The translations under genes and the position numbers were made by a program. Shown here one piece after another: positions 1 to 8,636 of a DNA stretch of 64,000 bases. The first letter of the stretch is position 1. Each line of letters opens with the position of its first letter. The notes below the pieces were generated by a model. The model did no database searches. It was not told the origin of the DNA and saw only the letters and a list, made by a program, of their open reading frames with translations. The stretch comes from Acidimicrobiales bacterium. GTDB lineage: Bacteria; Actinomycetota; Acidimicrobiia; Acidimicrobiales; Aldehydirespiratoraceae. The stretch covers positions 3,096,369-3,160,368 of the forward strand of contig JAWPML010000001.1 of the NCBI GenBank assembly GCA_033344915.1. Reading direction: 5' to 3'.

Positions 1-28
1 CGATCTGTGGCTACAAGGTCTGACGCCG

Positions 29-736
29 ATGTGGGAGTCTGAGGCCGTGACGGCGTCAGACTCCCCCGGGCAACAGCGGACCGCGCCCGACGGCGCGGTC
101 TCGATCAACACCGATCCCACCGGCGAGCTGCTCGCCCCCCTCCTCGCGGCCGACACCGGCCCGGCCCGTGAATGGGCCGACGCGGCGGAGCACGACCAGG
201 TCGCCCGGCCCGATCAGCTCGCCGAGGGCGACACCCATCTCAACGTCACCCGCACGTTCTGCTTCGCGGATCTGAGCGGCTTCACCGCGTTCACCCGCGA
301 GCAGGGGCCGCACGCAGCCGTGCGTCACCTCGGCGAGTTCCGGCGGATCACCCGCAACGTCGCGGCGAAACGCGGCGTGCGGGTCGCGAAGTGGCTCGGC
401 GACGGCGTCATGCTCGTGGGCACGGCCCCGACCCCGACCATCGCGCTCGGCATGCACCTCGTGCACCACTTCTCGGACAGCGCCATCCGCGTCCGCGTCG
501 GACTGGCCACCGGCATCGCGCTCCTCTTCGAGGGCGACGACTACATCGGCGAGCCGGTGAACATGGCGGCGAAGCTGTGCAACGCGGCGGCGCCCGGCGA
601 GGTCCTCGCCGTCACGGCCGCCCGCGATCTGCCGGCCTGGGTCGTGTCGGACGGTGAGATCAGCGTGCGGATCAAGGGCGTCGGCGCGGTCGGCGGTGTG
701 CATCGCCTCCGGCTCGACCTACCGTCTGGCGAGTGA
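29..736 (+). CDS. Class III adenylate/guanylate cyclase-domain protein
   Basis: A 235-residue protein with a variable N-terminus of about 70 residues, then one class III nucleotidyl cyclase homology domain (about 73-225). The first metal-binding Asp is D81 in FADLSGFTAF; the second lies in KWLGDG (D125). VNMAAKL carries the transition-state Asn (N178), but the usual Arg four residues on is Lys (K182), so activity may be weak or altered. No membrane segment is seen. The domain would make a cyclic nucleotide from ATP or GTP as a dimer. Its stop overlaps the GTG start of the next gene (GTGA), implying coupling to the acyltransferase. The start is the first ATG; later starts are possible because the N-terminus is unconserved. 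Confidence 0.8.
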   Translation: MWESEAVTASDSPGQQRTAPDGAVSINTDPTGELLAPLLAADTGPAREWADAAEHDQVARPDQLAEGDTHLNVTRTFCFADLSGFTAFTREQGPHAAVRHLGEFRRITRNVAAKRGVRVAKWLGDGVMLVGTAPTPTIALGMHLVHHFSDSAIRVRVGLATGIALLFEGDDYIGEPVNMAAKLCNAAAPGEVLAVTAARDLPAWVVSDGEISVRIKGVGAVGGVHRLRLDLPSGE

Positions 737-2202
737 TCCACCCCCGCCTGACCGCCGTCGCCGCCGGCCTGCTCATCGCCGCCGGGCTCCCGCCGTGGGG
801 CTGGTGGCCGCTCACCCTGATCGGGATCGCGCTCTGGTTCCGGCTGCTCGAGGACGTCAGCAGGCGACGACGCGTCCGACGGTCGCTCGTCGTCGGTCTC
901 CTGTGGTTCACCCCGGGGACGCTGTGGATGTTCGATCTCACGGCCGCCGGGTGGCCGGTGGCGATCATCGTGTTCTCCCTGCTCGCCGCGCTCGCCGGTG
1001 CGCTCACCCCGGCGAGGGGGGCAAGCCGACCGGTGGCCTTCGCCGGGGCCGTGGTGGTCATGGAACTGATCCGCTGGCACGTCCCCTTCGGGGGCGTGCC
1101 GATTGCAACCATCGCCATGGCGACCGTCGGTACGCCATGGGCGATCAGCGCCCAGTTCCTCGGCTCGCTGTTCCTCGTCGCCCTCACGATTCTCATCGCG
1201 GTCGCCGCCCTGCACGCCACCCGCGATCCGCGGGCGCTGGCCGTGGTGGCCGCACTCGTGGCCGGCGGCATGCTGCTCGGGCACCTCGGCGGGGTCGGCG
1301 TCGAGGTCGTGGACGAGATCGACGTCGCCGTCGTGCAGGGCGGCGGCCCCCAGAACACGCGCGCCGACGTCTGCGAGAACCGTCGGGTCTTCGAACGCCA
1401 CGTCGCGGCCACGGAGTCGATCGCCGCGGATGCCGACGTCGATCTCATCCTGTGGCCCGAGGACGTCGTGCACCCGAGCACCAACACCGCTCCCACCCCC
1501 TCGCGCTGCGCCCAGGACCTGCTCCGCCGCGACGAGGCCCTCGGCGAGGTCCAACGGCTCGCGAGGAAGTACGACGCGACCCTCATCGTCGGCTGGTTCG
1601 AGCGCTCGGCCGACGGCACGGCGAACGAGAACTACTCGATCATCATCGAGCCCGACGGCACCATCGGCGACCGCTACGACAAGGTCCGGCTCGTCCCCTT
1701 CGGGGAGTTCGTGCCGCTGCGGTCGTTCATCGAGAACTTCAGCGACGAGGTGCCGGGGCGCGACGTGCGGTCCGGGACCGGCCCGGCCGTCCTCGACAGC
1801 CGCTTCGGCCCGCTCGGGGTGTCGATCTCGTGGGAGGTGTTCTTCGACTATCGCGCCCGCGACGCGATGAACAACGGCGGGCTCGTCCTGCTCAACCCCA
1901 CCAACGGATCGTCGTACTGGCTGACGATCGTGCAGACCCAGCAGGTCGCATCCAGTCGTCTCCGGGCGATCGAGACGGACCGCTGGGTGCTGCAGGCCGC
2001 GCCGACCGGGTTCTCCGCCGTCGTCGCGCCCGACGGCGACGTGGTCCAGCGCACCGCGGTGAGCGAACAAGCCGTGCTCTTCGACACGATCGAGCTGCGC
2101 GAAGGTCGCACGCTCGCGACCGTCGTCGGTCCCTGGCCGATGCTCGCGTTCGCCCTCGCCGCCCTCGGCACCGGCCGGATCAGACCTCGATCGACAGGGT
2201 GA
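733..2202 (+). CDS. lnt: Apolipoprotein N-acyltransferase-like (Lnt), catalytic Cys replaced by Ser
   Basis: A 489-residue membrane protein: about six hydrophobic segments in residues 1-190, then a nitrilase-type domain. In the Lnt family the third acyl chain is added to the N-terminal Cys of lipoproteins with a Glu-Lys-Cys triad. Here Glu is E243 (LILWPEDV) and Lys is K317 ([12 protein letters not shown]). The position of Cys, normally in a CYE/CFE context, reads VSISWEVFF, with Ser at S366 (codon TCG, 1828-1830). The rest of the fold looks intact. Start is GTG overlapping the cyclase stop. It is either a Ser variant, an inactive relative, or a protein with another role. Several lipoproteins in the window would be substrates if it is active. 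Confidence 0.82.
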   Translation: MIHPRLTAVAAGLLIAAGLPPWGWWPLTLIGIALWFRLLEDVSRRRRVRRSLVVGLLWFTPGTLWMFDLTAAGWPVAIIVFSLLAALAGALTPARGASRPVAFAGAVVVMELIRWHVPFGGVPIATIAMATVGTPWAISAQFLGSLFLVALTILIAVAALHATRDPRALAVVAALVAGGMLLGHLGGVGVEVVDEIDVAVVQGGGPQNTRADVCENRRVFERHVAATESIAADADVDLILWPEDVVHPSTNTAPTPSRCAQDLLRRDEALGEVQRLARKYDATLIVGWFERSADGTANENYSIIIEPDGTIGDRYDKVRLVPFGEFVPLRSFIENFSDEVPGRDVRSGTGPAVLDSRFGPLGVSISWEVFFDYRARDAMNNGGLVLLNPTNGSSYWLTIVQTQQVASSRLRAIETDRWVLQAAPTGFSAVVAPDGDVVQRTAVSEQAVLFDTIELREGRTLATVVGPWPMLAFALAALGTGRIRPRSTG

Positions 2203-2617
2203 CCGGGCCGTCGTTCACCGACGCCACCGCCATCTCGGCGCGGAAACGGCCCGTCTCCACGATCGCCCCGGCGTCTCGCAGCGAGGCCACGACGTGTTCG
2301 ACCAGCGGTTCGGCCACCTCCGGGCGCGCCGCGTCGGCGTAGCCCGGCCGCCGACCCTTGCGGGTGTCGGCGTACAGCGTGAACTGGCTCACGACCAGGA
2401 TCGGGAGGCCCTCGTCCGCCGCGGATCGGTTCATGGCGCCCTCGACGTCGTCGAAGATCCGCAGGTTCCAGATCTTGTCGGCGAGCTTCTCGGCCTGGGC
2501 GGGGGTGTCGTCGTGGGTCACGCCGACGAACGCCAGGACGCCCGGTCCGATCGAACCGACGACGTCGCCGTCGACCGTCACGGAGGCCCGCCGCACCCGT
2601 TGCACCAACGCTCGCAT
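2180..2617 (-). CDS. dtd: D-aminoacyl-tRNA deacylase
   Basis: A 145-residue protein, the normal full length of DTD. It hydrolyses D-amino acids (and mischarged Gly) from tRNA in the cytosol as a homodimer. Both active-site signatures are present: SQFTLYAD (SQxT motif) in the middle and NDGPVT near the C-terminus. The N-terminus [13 protein letters not shown] is typical. It converges on the acyltransferase gene, and their 3' ends overlap by 23 bases. Start is an ATG matching the family start. Confidence 0.95.
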   Translation of the reverse strand: MRALVQRVRRASVTVDGDVVGSIGPGVLAFVGVTHDDTPAQAEKLADKIWNLRIFDDVEGAMNRSAADEGLPILVVSQFTLYADTRKGRRPGYADAARPEVAEPLVEHVVASLRDAGAIVETGRFRAEMAVASVNDGPVTLSIEV

Positions 2618-2750
2618 GGTCCCCTTCCTACCCGCCGTCGCCCGCCGACCGGCAACGAGAACGTGCCGAACGTCACCGCGAGTGTGGAAAACCCGCGGTT
2701 CCGGGCATCATTTGACGTCCCCGATTACCCCGCGGAAACCTTGGTGCCCT

Positions 2751-4034
2751 ATGTCCGGACCTGATGCCCAGCTCGACCCGGAGCATCTCCGCATCGCACT
2801 GCTGACGTATCGGGGCAAACCCCACGTGGGCGGCCAGGGTGTCTACGTCCGCCATCTCAGCAAGGCGTTGGTCGATCTCGGCCACACCGTCGAGGTCCTC
2901 GGCGGCCCGCCCTATCCCATCCTCGACGAGCGGGTGCCGCTGGTCGAGCTGCCGTCGCTCGACATCTGGAGCGACCCCCACCCCATGCGCAAGCCCCGCA
3001 TCTGGGAGTGGAAGGACTGGACCGACGTCGCCGAACACGCCTCGTTCAGCACCGGCAACTTCTCCGAGCCGATGGCGTTCAGCCTCCGGGCCTGGCGTCA
3101 CCTCCGCAACCGGCGCAGTGACTTCGACCTGATCCACGACAACCAGACCCTCGGGTGGGGCATCCTCAAGCTCCAGCAGGAGGGGTGGCCGATCCTCGAG
3201 ACGATCCACCACCCGATCACCGTCGACCGCAAGCTCGAGCTCGAACACGCCCGCACGCCGTGGGAGAAGTTCGGCAAGCGTCGCTGGTACTCCTTCACGA
3301 AGATGCAGAGTCAGGTCGCCCAGCGGATGACCCGCATCATGTCGGTGAGCGAATCGTCCAAGGGCGACATCGCGGCCGACCACGGCGTCGACGCCGACCG
3401 GATCCACGTGGTGCCCGTGGGCGTCGATCCGGAGCTGTTCCTTCCCGTCGCGGGCGTCGAACGCCGCCCCGGCCATCTCGTCACCACGGCGTCGGCGGAC
3501 GTGGCGATGAAGGGGCTCAAGTTCCTGCTCGAGGCCGTGGCCAAACTGCGCACCGAGCGCCACATCGAGCTCACCATCATCGGCACGCGTCGGCCCGACT
3601 CCCACGCCTCCACCGTCATGACCAAGCTCGGGCTCGACGACTGTGTCGAGTTCGTGTCGGGCGTGCCCGACCAGCGCATCGTCGAGCTCTACAGCGAAGC
3701 GGAGCTTGCGGTCGTGCCATCGCTCTACGAGGGCTTCTCCCTGCCTGCGATCGAGGCGATGTCGTGCGGCGTGCCGCTCGTCGCCACCACCGGGGGGGCA
3801 CTGCCCGAGGTCACCGGCACCCACAACGAGACGTGCTTCCAGACCGAGCCCGGTGACAGCGAGGCGCTCGCCGCCACCATCCGCACCGCGCTCGACGATC
3901 CCGCCCTGCGCGCAAAGGTCGGCGCCCAGGGTCGTCAGCGCGTCATCGACCAGTGGTCGTGGCGCCACACGGCCCTGCGCACGGTCGAGCAGTACCGCGC
4001 CGTGTTGGACGAACACGCCGGCCGGCGGAGCTGA
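2751..4034 (+). CDS. GT4-family glycosyltransferase
   Basis: A 427-residue cytosolic GT-B enzyme. The N-terminal acceptor domain begins IALLTYRGKPHVGGQGVYV (Gly-rich GT4 loop); the C-terminal donor domain contains PSLYEGFSLPAIEAMSCG, the E-x7-E nucleotide-sugar motif. It should transfer a sugar from a nucleotide donor with retention; donor and acceptor cannot be read from sequence. It is followed after 3 bases by a methyltransferase and then an alpha-toroid protein, so the three probably act on one lipid or glycan. ATG 2751 is chosen because upstream in-frame sequence is unlike the family. Confidence 0.9.
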   Translation: MSGPDAQLDPEHLRIALLTYRGKPHVGGQGVYVRHLSKALVDLGHTVEVLGGPPYPILDERVPLVELPSLDIWSDPHPMRKPRIWEWKDWTDVAEHASFSTGNFSEPMAFSLRAWRHLRNRRSDFDLIHDNQTLGWGILKLQQEGWPILETIHHPITVDRKLELEHARTPWEKFGKRRWYSFTKMQSQVAQRMTRIMSVSESSKGDIAADHGVDADRIHVVPVGVDPELFLPVAGVERRPGHLVTTASADVAMKGLKFLLEAVAKLRTERHIELTIIGTRRPDSHASTVMTKLGLDDCVEFVSGVPDQRIVELYSEAELAVVPSLYEGFSLPAIEAMSCGVPLVATTGGALPEVTGTHNETCFQTEPGDSEALAATIRTALDDPALRAKVGAQGRQRVIDQWSWRHTALRTVEQYRAVLDEHAGRRS

Positions 4035-4037
4035 CCG

Positions 4038-4802
4038 ATGCTCACCGTCGACTACGACCGCTTCGACCTGCACGCGGGCGACCTGCTCCTCGATCTCGGC
4101 TGCGGGTTCGGCCGCCACACCTACGAGGCCCTCGCGCGCGGCGCCCATGTCGTCAGCTGCGACATGGCCCTTCCCGAGCTGGAGGCGATCCGCAACACCG
4201 CCCCGATGCTCATCGACGACGGCCTGTTCGACGGCACGCTGCTGCACCAACAGGTCCAGGGCGACGGCACCCGCCTCCCCTACCCGGACGAGACGTTCGA
4301 CAAGATCATCGCCTCCGAGGTGCTCGAGCACGTCCCCGACGACATCGCCGCCTACGACGAGTTCATGCGGATCCTGAAGCCGGGCGGCACCATCGCGGTG
4401 ACCGTCCCCGCCACGCTCCCCGAGAAGATCTGCTGGAAGATCAGCGACGAGTACCACGCACCCAAGGCCCAGGGCGGCCACGTGCGGATCTACACCGAAG
4501 ACGAGGTGCGCAACAAGCTGCGCGGCGCCGGGCTCGACCCGATCGACTCGCACCGGGCCCACGCCCTGCACTCCCCGTACTGGTGGATTCGCTGCGCCGT
4601 CGGGGTGAACAACGAGGTCGAGGACAACTGGTCCGTGAAGACGTACCACAAGCTCCTGGAATGGGACATCGTGAAGCAGCCGTGGTTGACTCGCACGGCC
4701 GAGAAGGTGCTCAACCCGGTCCTCGGCAAGAGCCTCGTGGTCTACGCCACGAAGTCACCACTTCGTTCGAAGCGCACGCTGGAGGATGCACATGCCGCCT
4801 GA
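4038..4802 (+). CDS. Class I SAM-dependent methyltransferase
   Basis: A 254-residue enzyme with SAM motif I LLDLGCGFGRHTY at about residues 17-29, an acidic post-I position (SCDM), and a UbiE-like ASEVLEHVPDD followed by LKPGGTIAVTVPA. It transfers a methyl group from S-adenosylmethionine; the substrate is unknown. It starts 3 bases after the glycosyltransferase stop, and its 3' end overlaps the next gene by 11 bases, so the three form one translational unit. A role in modifying a glycolipid or polyprenyl-linked glycan is inferred from context. Confidence 0.9.
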   Translation: MLTVDYDRFDLHAGDLLLDLGCGFGRHTYEALARGAHVVSCDMALPELEAIRNTAPMLIDDGLFDGTLLHQQVQGDGTRLPYPDETFDKIIASEVLEHVPDDIAAYDEFMRILKPGGTIAVTVPATLPEKICWKISDEYHAPKAQGGHVRIYTEDEVRNKLRGAGLDPIDSHRAHALHSPYWWIRCAVGVNNEVEDNWSVKTYHKLLEWDIVKQPWLTRTAEKVLNPVLGKSLVVYATKSPLRSKRTLEDAHAA

Positions 4803-5862
4803 GATCCCCGGCGTCCTCTCCGCTGCCCAGGTCCGCCAGACCGCCGACCACATCGCAGAGTGGCAGCTGCCGTCCGGCATGATCCCCTGGTTCCCGGGCG
4901 GCCACGCCGACCCGTGGAACCACATCGAGGCGGCCATGGCGCTCGTGATCGGTGACCGCCGCACGGAAGCCGAGGCCGCCTACCAGTGGCTCGTCGACAT
5001 CCAGCGCGCCGACGGCTCGTGGCACCAGTACTACCTGGAGCACGAGGTCGAGCAGGACAAGCTCGACGCCAACGTGATCGCCTACATCGCCGCCGGCGTC
5101 TGGCATCACTACCTCCACTTCCGCGACCTCGGGTATCTCGAGGAGATGTGGAAGGTCGTCGAGCCGGCGATCGACTTCGTGCTCGACCTCCAGCAGCCCC
5201 GCGGCGAGATCCTGTGGGCCCGCCATCCCGACGGCACCCCGTGGTCGTTCGCCCTCCTCACCGGGTCGTCCTCCATCGCCCACTCGCTGCGCTGCGCCGT
5301 GGCGATCGCCGAGGAGCTGCACCACGAACGGCCCGACTGGGAGCTCTCCGCCGGTCAGCTCGCCCACGCCATCCGCCACGAGCGGGACGAGGCGTTCTCG
5401 CCGAAGCACCGCTGGGCCATGGACTGGTACTACCCGGTCCTCGCCGGCGTGCTCACCGGTGAGCACGGACGGGCCCATCTGGCCGACCGGTTCAACACGT
5501 TCATGCTGGACGACAAGGGCATCCGCTGTGTCTCGGACCGACCGTGGGTCACCACCGCCGAGACGTGCGAGTGCGCGATGGCGCATCTCGGCGTCGGTGA
5601 ACGTGACATCGCCCTCCAGCTCTTCACCGCGGCCCAGGCCACCCGCGAGGACGACGGTCGCTACATCACCGGCATCGTCCATCCCGACGGCACCCTGTTC
5701 CCGCCCGACGAGCGGTCGACCTACTCGTCGGCCGCCGTCCTGCTCGCCGCCGAAGCGATCGCGGGGACGAGCCCGGCCTGGCGCCTCTTCGCGGACCACG
5801 ACTTCCTGCCCGGATTCATCGACGTCGACGCCAGCGACCTCGCCGACCGCCCCGCCGAGTAG
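4792..5862 (+). CDS. Prenyltransferase/terpenoid-cyclase-like alpha-toroid protein
   Basis: A 356-residue protein whose helical repeats resemble the alpha/alpha toroid of squalene-hopene cyclases and prenyltransferase beta subunits. A QW-like motif QRADGSW lies at 71-77. The DxDD motif of cyclases was not seen, so cyclase chemistry is not supported. ATG 4792 is preferred over ATG 4786 because a GGAGG at 4781-4785 is 6 bases upstream. It is the last gene of the GT4-methyltransferase cassette, and a strong hairpin follows 28 bases after the stop. Function unknown; binding or processing of an isoprenoid or oligosaccharide is an inference. Confidence 0.75.
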   Translation: MPPEIPGVLSAAQVRQTADHIAEWQLPSGMIPWFPGGHADPWNHIEAAMALVIGDRRTEAEAAYQWLVDIQRADGSWHQYYLEHEVEQDKLDANVIAYIAAGVWHHYLHFRDLGYLEEMWKVVEPAIDFVLDLQQPRGEILWARHPDGTPWSFALLTGSSSIAHSLRCAVAIAEELHHERPDWELSAGQLAHAIRHERDEAFSPKHRWAMDWYYPVLAGVLTGEHGRAHLADRFNTFMLDDKGIRCVSDRPWVTTAETCECAMAHLGVGERDIALQLFTAAQATREDDGRYITGIVHPDGTLFPPDERSTYSSAAVLLAAEAIAGTSPAWRLFADHDFLPGFIDVDASDLADRPAE

Positions 5863-5890
5863 CGCCCCGGCAGTTCACCCCAGTCGTTCT

Positions 5891-5929
5891 GGTGGGAACT
5901 GATCGGGTCAGGCCCGATCAGTTCCCACC
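5891..5929. repeat. Perfect hairpin, 17-bp arms, 5-nt loop
   Basis: Arms GGTGGGAACTGATCGGG (5891-5907) and its exact complement (5913-5929) enclose TCAGG. It lies just past the toroid gene and could end that transcript, though no T-run follows. On the minus strand its centre reads GGGCCTGACCC, close to the GGGGTCTGACCCC core of the other palindromes here, and supplies the stop of a small minus-strand frame. Confidence 0.8.
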
Positions 5930-6108
5930 AGTTCGACGTTCGTGGGGGTCACCGCGGCCGGGGACCACTTCGCCGGGAGGAGCTGGACGACGACCCACCG
6001 GCCGTCCTCGGCCTGGCGCACCGAACTCGGGCGTGGGAGGGCGCGAGCGAGTTCCCGTGCTTCGTGTCTGCTCGCCGCCGTGGCCAACACGTTCTCGCTA
6101 CAACTCAA
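5908..6108 (-). CDS. Possible small unknown protein ending in the hairpin
   Basis: A 66-codon frame from TTG 6108 (an in-frame GTG start a few codons later is also possible). The translation contains a plausible folded stretch, HEARELARALPRP followed by GRWVVVQLLPAKW. Its last residues (ELVGTDRA) and its TGA are encoded by the palindrome at 5891-5929. No family was recognised and there is no clear ribosome site. It could be a real small protein, a decayed one, or chance. Confidence 0.35.
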   Translation of the reverse strand: MSCSENVLATAASRHEARELARALPRPSSVRQAEDGRWVVVQLLPAKWSPAAVTPTNVELVGTDRA

Positions 6109-6315
6109 CGTCCGCTCCCGTCCCGCCTGGACAAGTGAATGTGGCTTCCAAAGTCACCATCGACCAGGGGAGAGAGCCTGTTGACGCAATGGAGGCGACA
6201 TGCCCAGAAGTCCCGACGGGGGTCCCTGGCGGGGCTGGGTCGAATGGCCCAGGCGGAGGCCGATTCTGTCGACTGGATGACGTTCAGGCCGCCATGATCG
6301 AGCGCTGCGCCGCTG
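6109..6315. other. Intergenic stretch with no convincing gene
   Basis: Between the small minus-strand frame and the lipoprotein stop. Short plus-strand frames exist (for example from ATG 6189), but their composition is unlike the neighbouring genes and nothing recognisable is encoded. No hairpin or promoter was singled out. Confidence 0.5.
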
Positions 6316-7374
6316 TCAGCTCCCGCACTGCTCCGTTGCGATCACGGCCTCGGCGGAGGCAAGCATCTCGTCGACCGATCCGTTGAACGGCGGTTGCATG
6401 ATCCACCCGTAGCCGGCGCACGCCCACCCCAACTCGGCCCCGAGGGTGAAGCCGAGGTTGTCCTCGGGAAGCGGTTCGGTCACCCGCACCGCCACCCCAC
6501 CGATCGTCTCGATCCGCGAGTCCCCCGTGTAGTAGCGGGCCTGCATCGGGTCGAACCAGTCGGTCGGCGCGACGTCGACCACCGAGATCTGACCGGTCAC
6601 CGAGATGAACTGGACATACCCCTCGAGACTCTCGAACGGGGGCGTCTGGGCGATCTCGACATTGCGCATGCCGGCAGCCTCGAGCGCGGCGATGGCATGC
6701 TCCTCGGCCGGGATCGCCACCTCGCGGAACAGCGGCGGCGCCTCTGCGACGCCGAACAACTTCGCCGCCGCGCCGAGGTTGTAGTCGGCGTGCCCGATCA
6801 CGACGCTTTCACCCGCCGATCCTGTCCCTGCCCACAACGACTGGTCGTCGCGGACGAACTCGCCCCGCAGGTCCTCGACCGCGGTCACCACGACGGCCGT
6901 GGGCGCATATGAGATCGAGGGTGCGGCGGCGTCCTGAACGACGAAGGTCGCTCGCGGCCCCGTCCAGGCCACGATCGCCAGGCGCTGCTCGGCGGCGTCC
7001 GCGAGCCGCGCACCACAGTCCAGGCCCATCCGCCGGGCGTATTCGTCGCCATTCGTGGTTCGCTCGGCGAACGGCGCCGCGAGCGGGTCTCCGGACCAGT
7101 CCCCGGACTCGAGTCGGGCATCGGCGACGGCGGCATCGAGCAGGTCGACGACGTCGTCGACCTCGCAGACGACCGCCGGTTGGGTCGTCGTGGTTGTCGT
7201 CGTGCTCGAGGGACTCGTGGTCGTGGTCGTCGTGCTCGTGCTCACGGTCGTGGTGGAGGACGTCGTGGTCGTTGTCGTCGTCGTGGACGTGGTCGGACTC
7301 GACGACGACCCGTCCCCGCATGCTGCGGCGAACACCAGGAGCACGGCAACGCACGCGACCGGCAGGCGGATCAT
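6316..7374 (-). CDS. Secreted lipoprotein with Thr/Ser-rich linker, function unknown
   Basis: A 352-residue predicted lipoprotein: signal peptide MIRLPVACVAVLLVFAAAC with the acylated Cys at about residue 19, then a low-complexity Thr/Ser linker (about 22-65) that would lift the folded part off the membrane. The C-terminal 285 residues are not recognised; five cysteines could form disulfides outside the cell. ATG 7374 is chosen because it opens the signal peptide. The gene follows the methyltransferase at 7452 on the same strand. Confidence 0.75.
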   Translation of the reverse strand: MIRLPVACVAVLLVFAAACGDGSSSSPTTSTTTTTTTTSSTTTVSTSTTTTTTSPSSTTTTTTTQPAVVCEVDDVVDLLDAAVADARLESGDWSGDPLAAPFAERTTNGDEYARRMGLDCGARLADAAEQRLAIVAWTGPRATFVVQDAAAPSISYAPTAVVVTAVEDLRGEFVRDDQSLWAGTGSAGESVVIGHADYNLGAAAKLFGVAEAPPLFREVAIPAEEHAIAALEAAGMRNVEIAQTPPFESLEGYVQFISVTGQISVVDVAPTDWFDPMQARYYTGDSRIETIGGVAVRVTEPLPEDNLGFTLGAELGWACAGYGWIMQPPFNGSVDEMLASAEAVIATEQCGS

Positions 7375-7451
7375 GGCTCCACTGTGCGCCCCCGGCGCCG
7401 ACTGCGACAAGGGCGAAGGTCCCGACCCGCGATCGAGAGCTCCCCGGCGGC

Positions 7452-8081
7452 TCAGATACCGGCGCCGGTGCGTTCGAGCACCCGCAGCGACCCGACCGCG
7501 GCGAGTTCGCGGAAGGCCCCCGACTCCATCGCCCGGCGGTAGATCTCGTAGGGCGGACGCCCACCGTCGGCCGGGTCCGGGAACACGTCGTGGATCAGGA
7601 GCCGGCCGCCGACGACGACATGGGGCACCCAGATCTCGTAGTCGCGGTGAGCGGGATCGTGGCCATGGCCGCCGTCGATGAACAGCAGAGCGAGCGGCGT
7701 CGCCCACACGGAGCCCACCGTCGGTGAGTCGCCGACGAGCGCCACCACGCTTCCCTCGAGCCCGGCATCGTGGATCGTCCGCCGGAAGATCGGCAGCGTG
7801 TCCATCTTGCCGACGGCCGGATCGACGAGATCCGGCTCGTGCCACTCCCAGCCCGCCTGGTTCTCCTCGGACCCTCGATGGTGATCGAGGGCGAAGAGCA
7901 CGCGTCCGCGAGCCTGGGCCGCGGCGCCGATGTAGACACCGGACTTGCCGCAATAGCTGCCGACCTCGAGGAACGGACCGTCGACGTCGACGGCCAGCGC
8001 CGCCTCGTGGAGGGCAACGCCCTCATCCGGCGGCATGAAGCCGCGGGCGGCCTCGGCGAGTTCTCGGAATCGGGGGTCCAC
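7452..8081 (-). CDS. Class I SAM-dependent methyltransferase (Methyltransf_24-like)
   Basis: A 209-residue protein with SAM motif I GPFLEVGSYCGKSGVYIG at about 34-51, an acidic residue at the next strand (ALDHH), and LLFIDGGHGHDP followed by DYEIWVPHVVVGGRLLIHD, typical of Methyltransf_24 enzymes. Its GTG start abuts the stop of the GtrA gene, so the two are co-translated. It resembles in layout the methyltransferase at 24231-24980. Acceptor unknown; linkage with GtrA suggests cell-envelope glycan work. Confidence 0.85.
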   Translation of the reverse strand: MDPRFRELAEAARGFMPPDEGVALHEAALAVDVDGPFLEVGSYCGKSGVYIGAAAQARGRVLFALDHHRGSEENQAGWEWHEPDLVDPAVGKMDTLPIFRRTIHDAGLEGSVVALVGDSPTVGSVWATPLALLFIDGGHGHDPAHRDYEIWVPHVVVGGRLLIHDVFPDPADGGRPPYEIYRRAMESGAFRELAAVGSLRVLERTGAGI

Positions 8082-8564
8082 TCAGGCGACCTCGACCTCG
8101 ATCTCGCTCGGCGCGACCACGCCCCACATCAGCCGGTCGAGCACCAGGTACTTGACGACCCAGACCACGCCGTACGCGCAGAAGTTCACGCCGATGAGCA
8201 CGAAGGAGTTCTCCGTCGCGAAGCCGGCGATCCAGATGCAGAACGTGGAGAACGACAGCCCGATGAGGGCGAGGATCCAGAATGGCGCGATCTCCGAGCG
8301 CACCGAGTTGGCGCCGGACTGCTGCCAGACCCAGTAGCGGCTGAGCAGGTACGCCGGAACGGTGCTGACGACCCAGGCCGTGACGTTCGCCGCGACGCGC
8401 TGCATCTCGATGATCTCGAGGCAGATGAACAGGGTGCCGACGCCGGTGATCACGTTGACCACGGACACGCCGCAGTAGCGGATGAGCTTCGCTCCGTGCT
8501 CTTCCGCGATCGCGCGGAGTTGGGCGACGCGCGAGGACGACATGATGGTGGAGGCTAGCGGCAT
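8082..8564 (-). CDS. GtrA-family membrane protein
   Basis: A 160-residue protein with four predicted transmembrane helices, matching the GtrA family. Members are thought to move polyprenyl-phosphate-linked sugars across the membrane or assist glycosyltransferases. ATG 8564 is preferred over ATG 8543 because AGGAAGGGG lies just upstream. The stop TGA is followed at once by the GTG of the methyltransferase. Confidence 0.88.
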   Translation of the reverse strand: MPLASTIMSSSRVAQLRAIAEEHGAKLIRYCGVSVVNVITGVGTLFICLEIIEMQRVAANVTAWVVSTVPAYLLSRYWVWQQSGANSVRSEIAPFWILALIGLSFSTFCIWIAGFATENSFVLIGVNFCAYGVVWVVKYLVLDRLMWGVVAPSEIEVEVA

Positions 8565-8636
8565 ACCCCTTCCTGTCGGTCGAGACGCCGCCCGTGTTGA
8601 CCTCCCGAGGGCGTGCGGCTGCGGCAGTATGGGCCG

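Noticed and set aside
6189-6386. Plus-strand frame from ATG 6189 overlapping the lipoprotein end
   Set aside because: No similarity, Arg-rich end is the antisense of the lipoprotein, no ribosome site.
7180-7300. Regular GTCGTGGT-like repeats suggesting a CRISPR or satellite
   Set aside because: They encode the Thr/Ser linker of a lipoprotein; units are irregular and there are no spacers.
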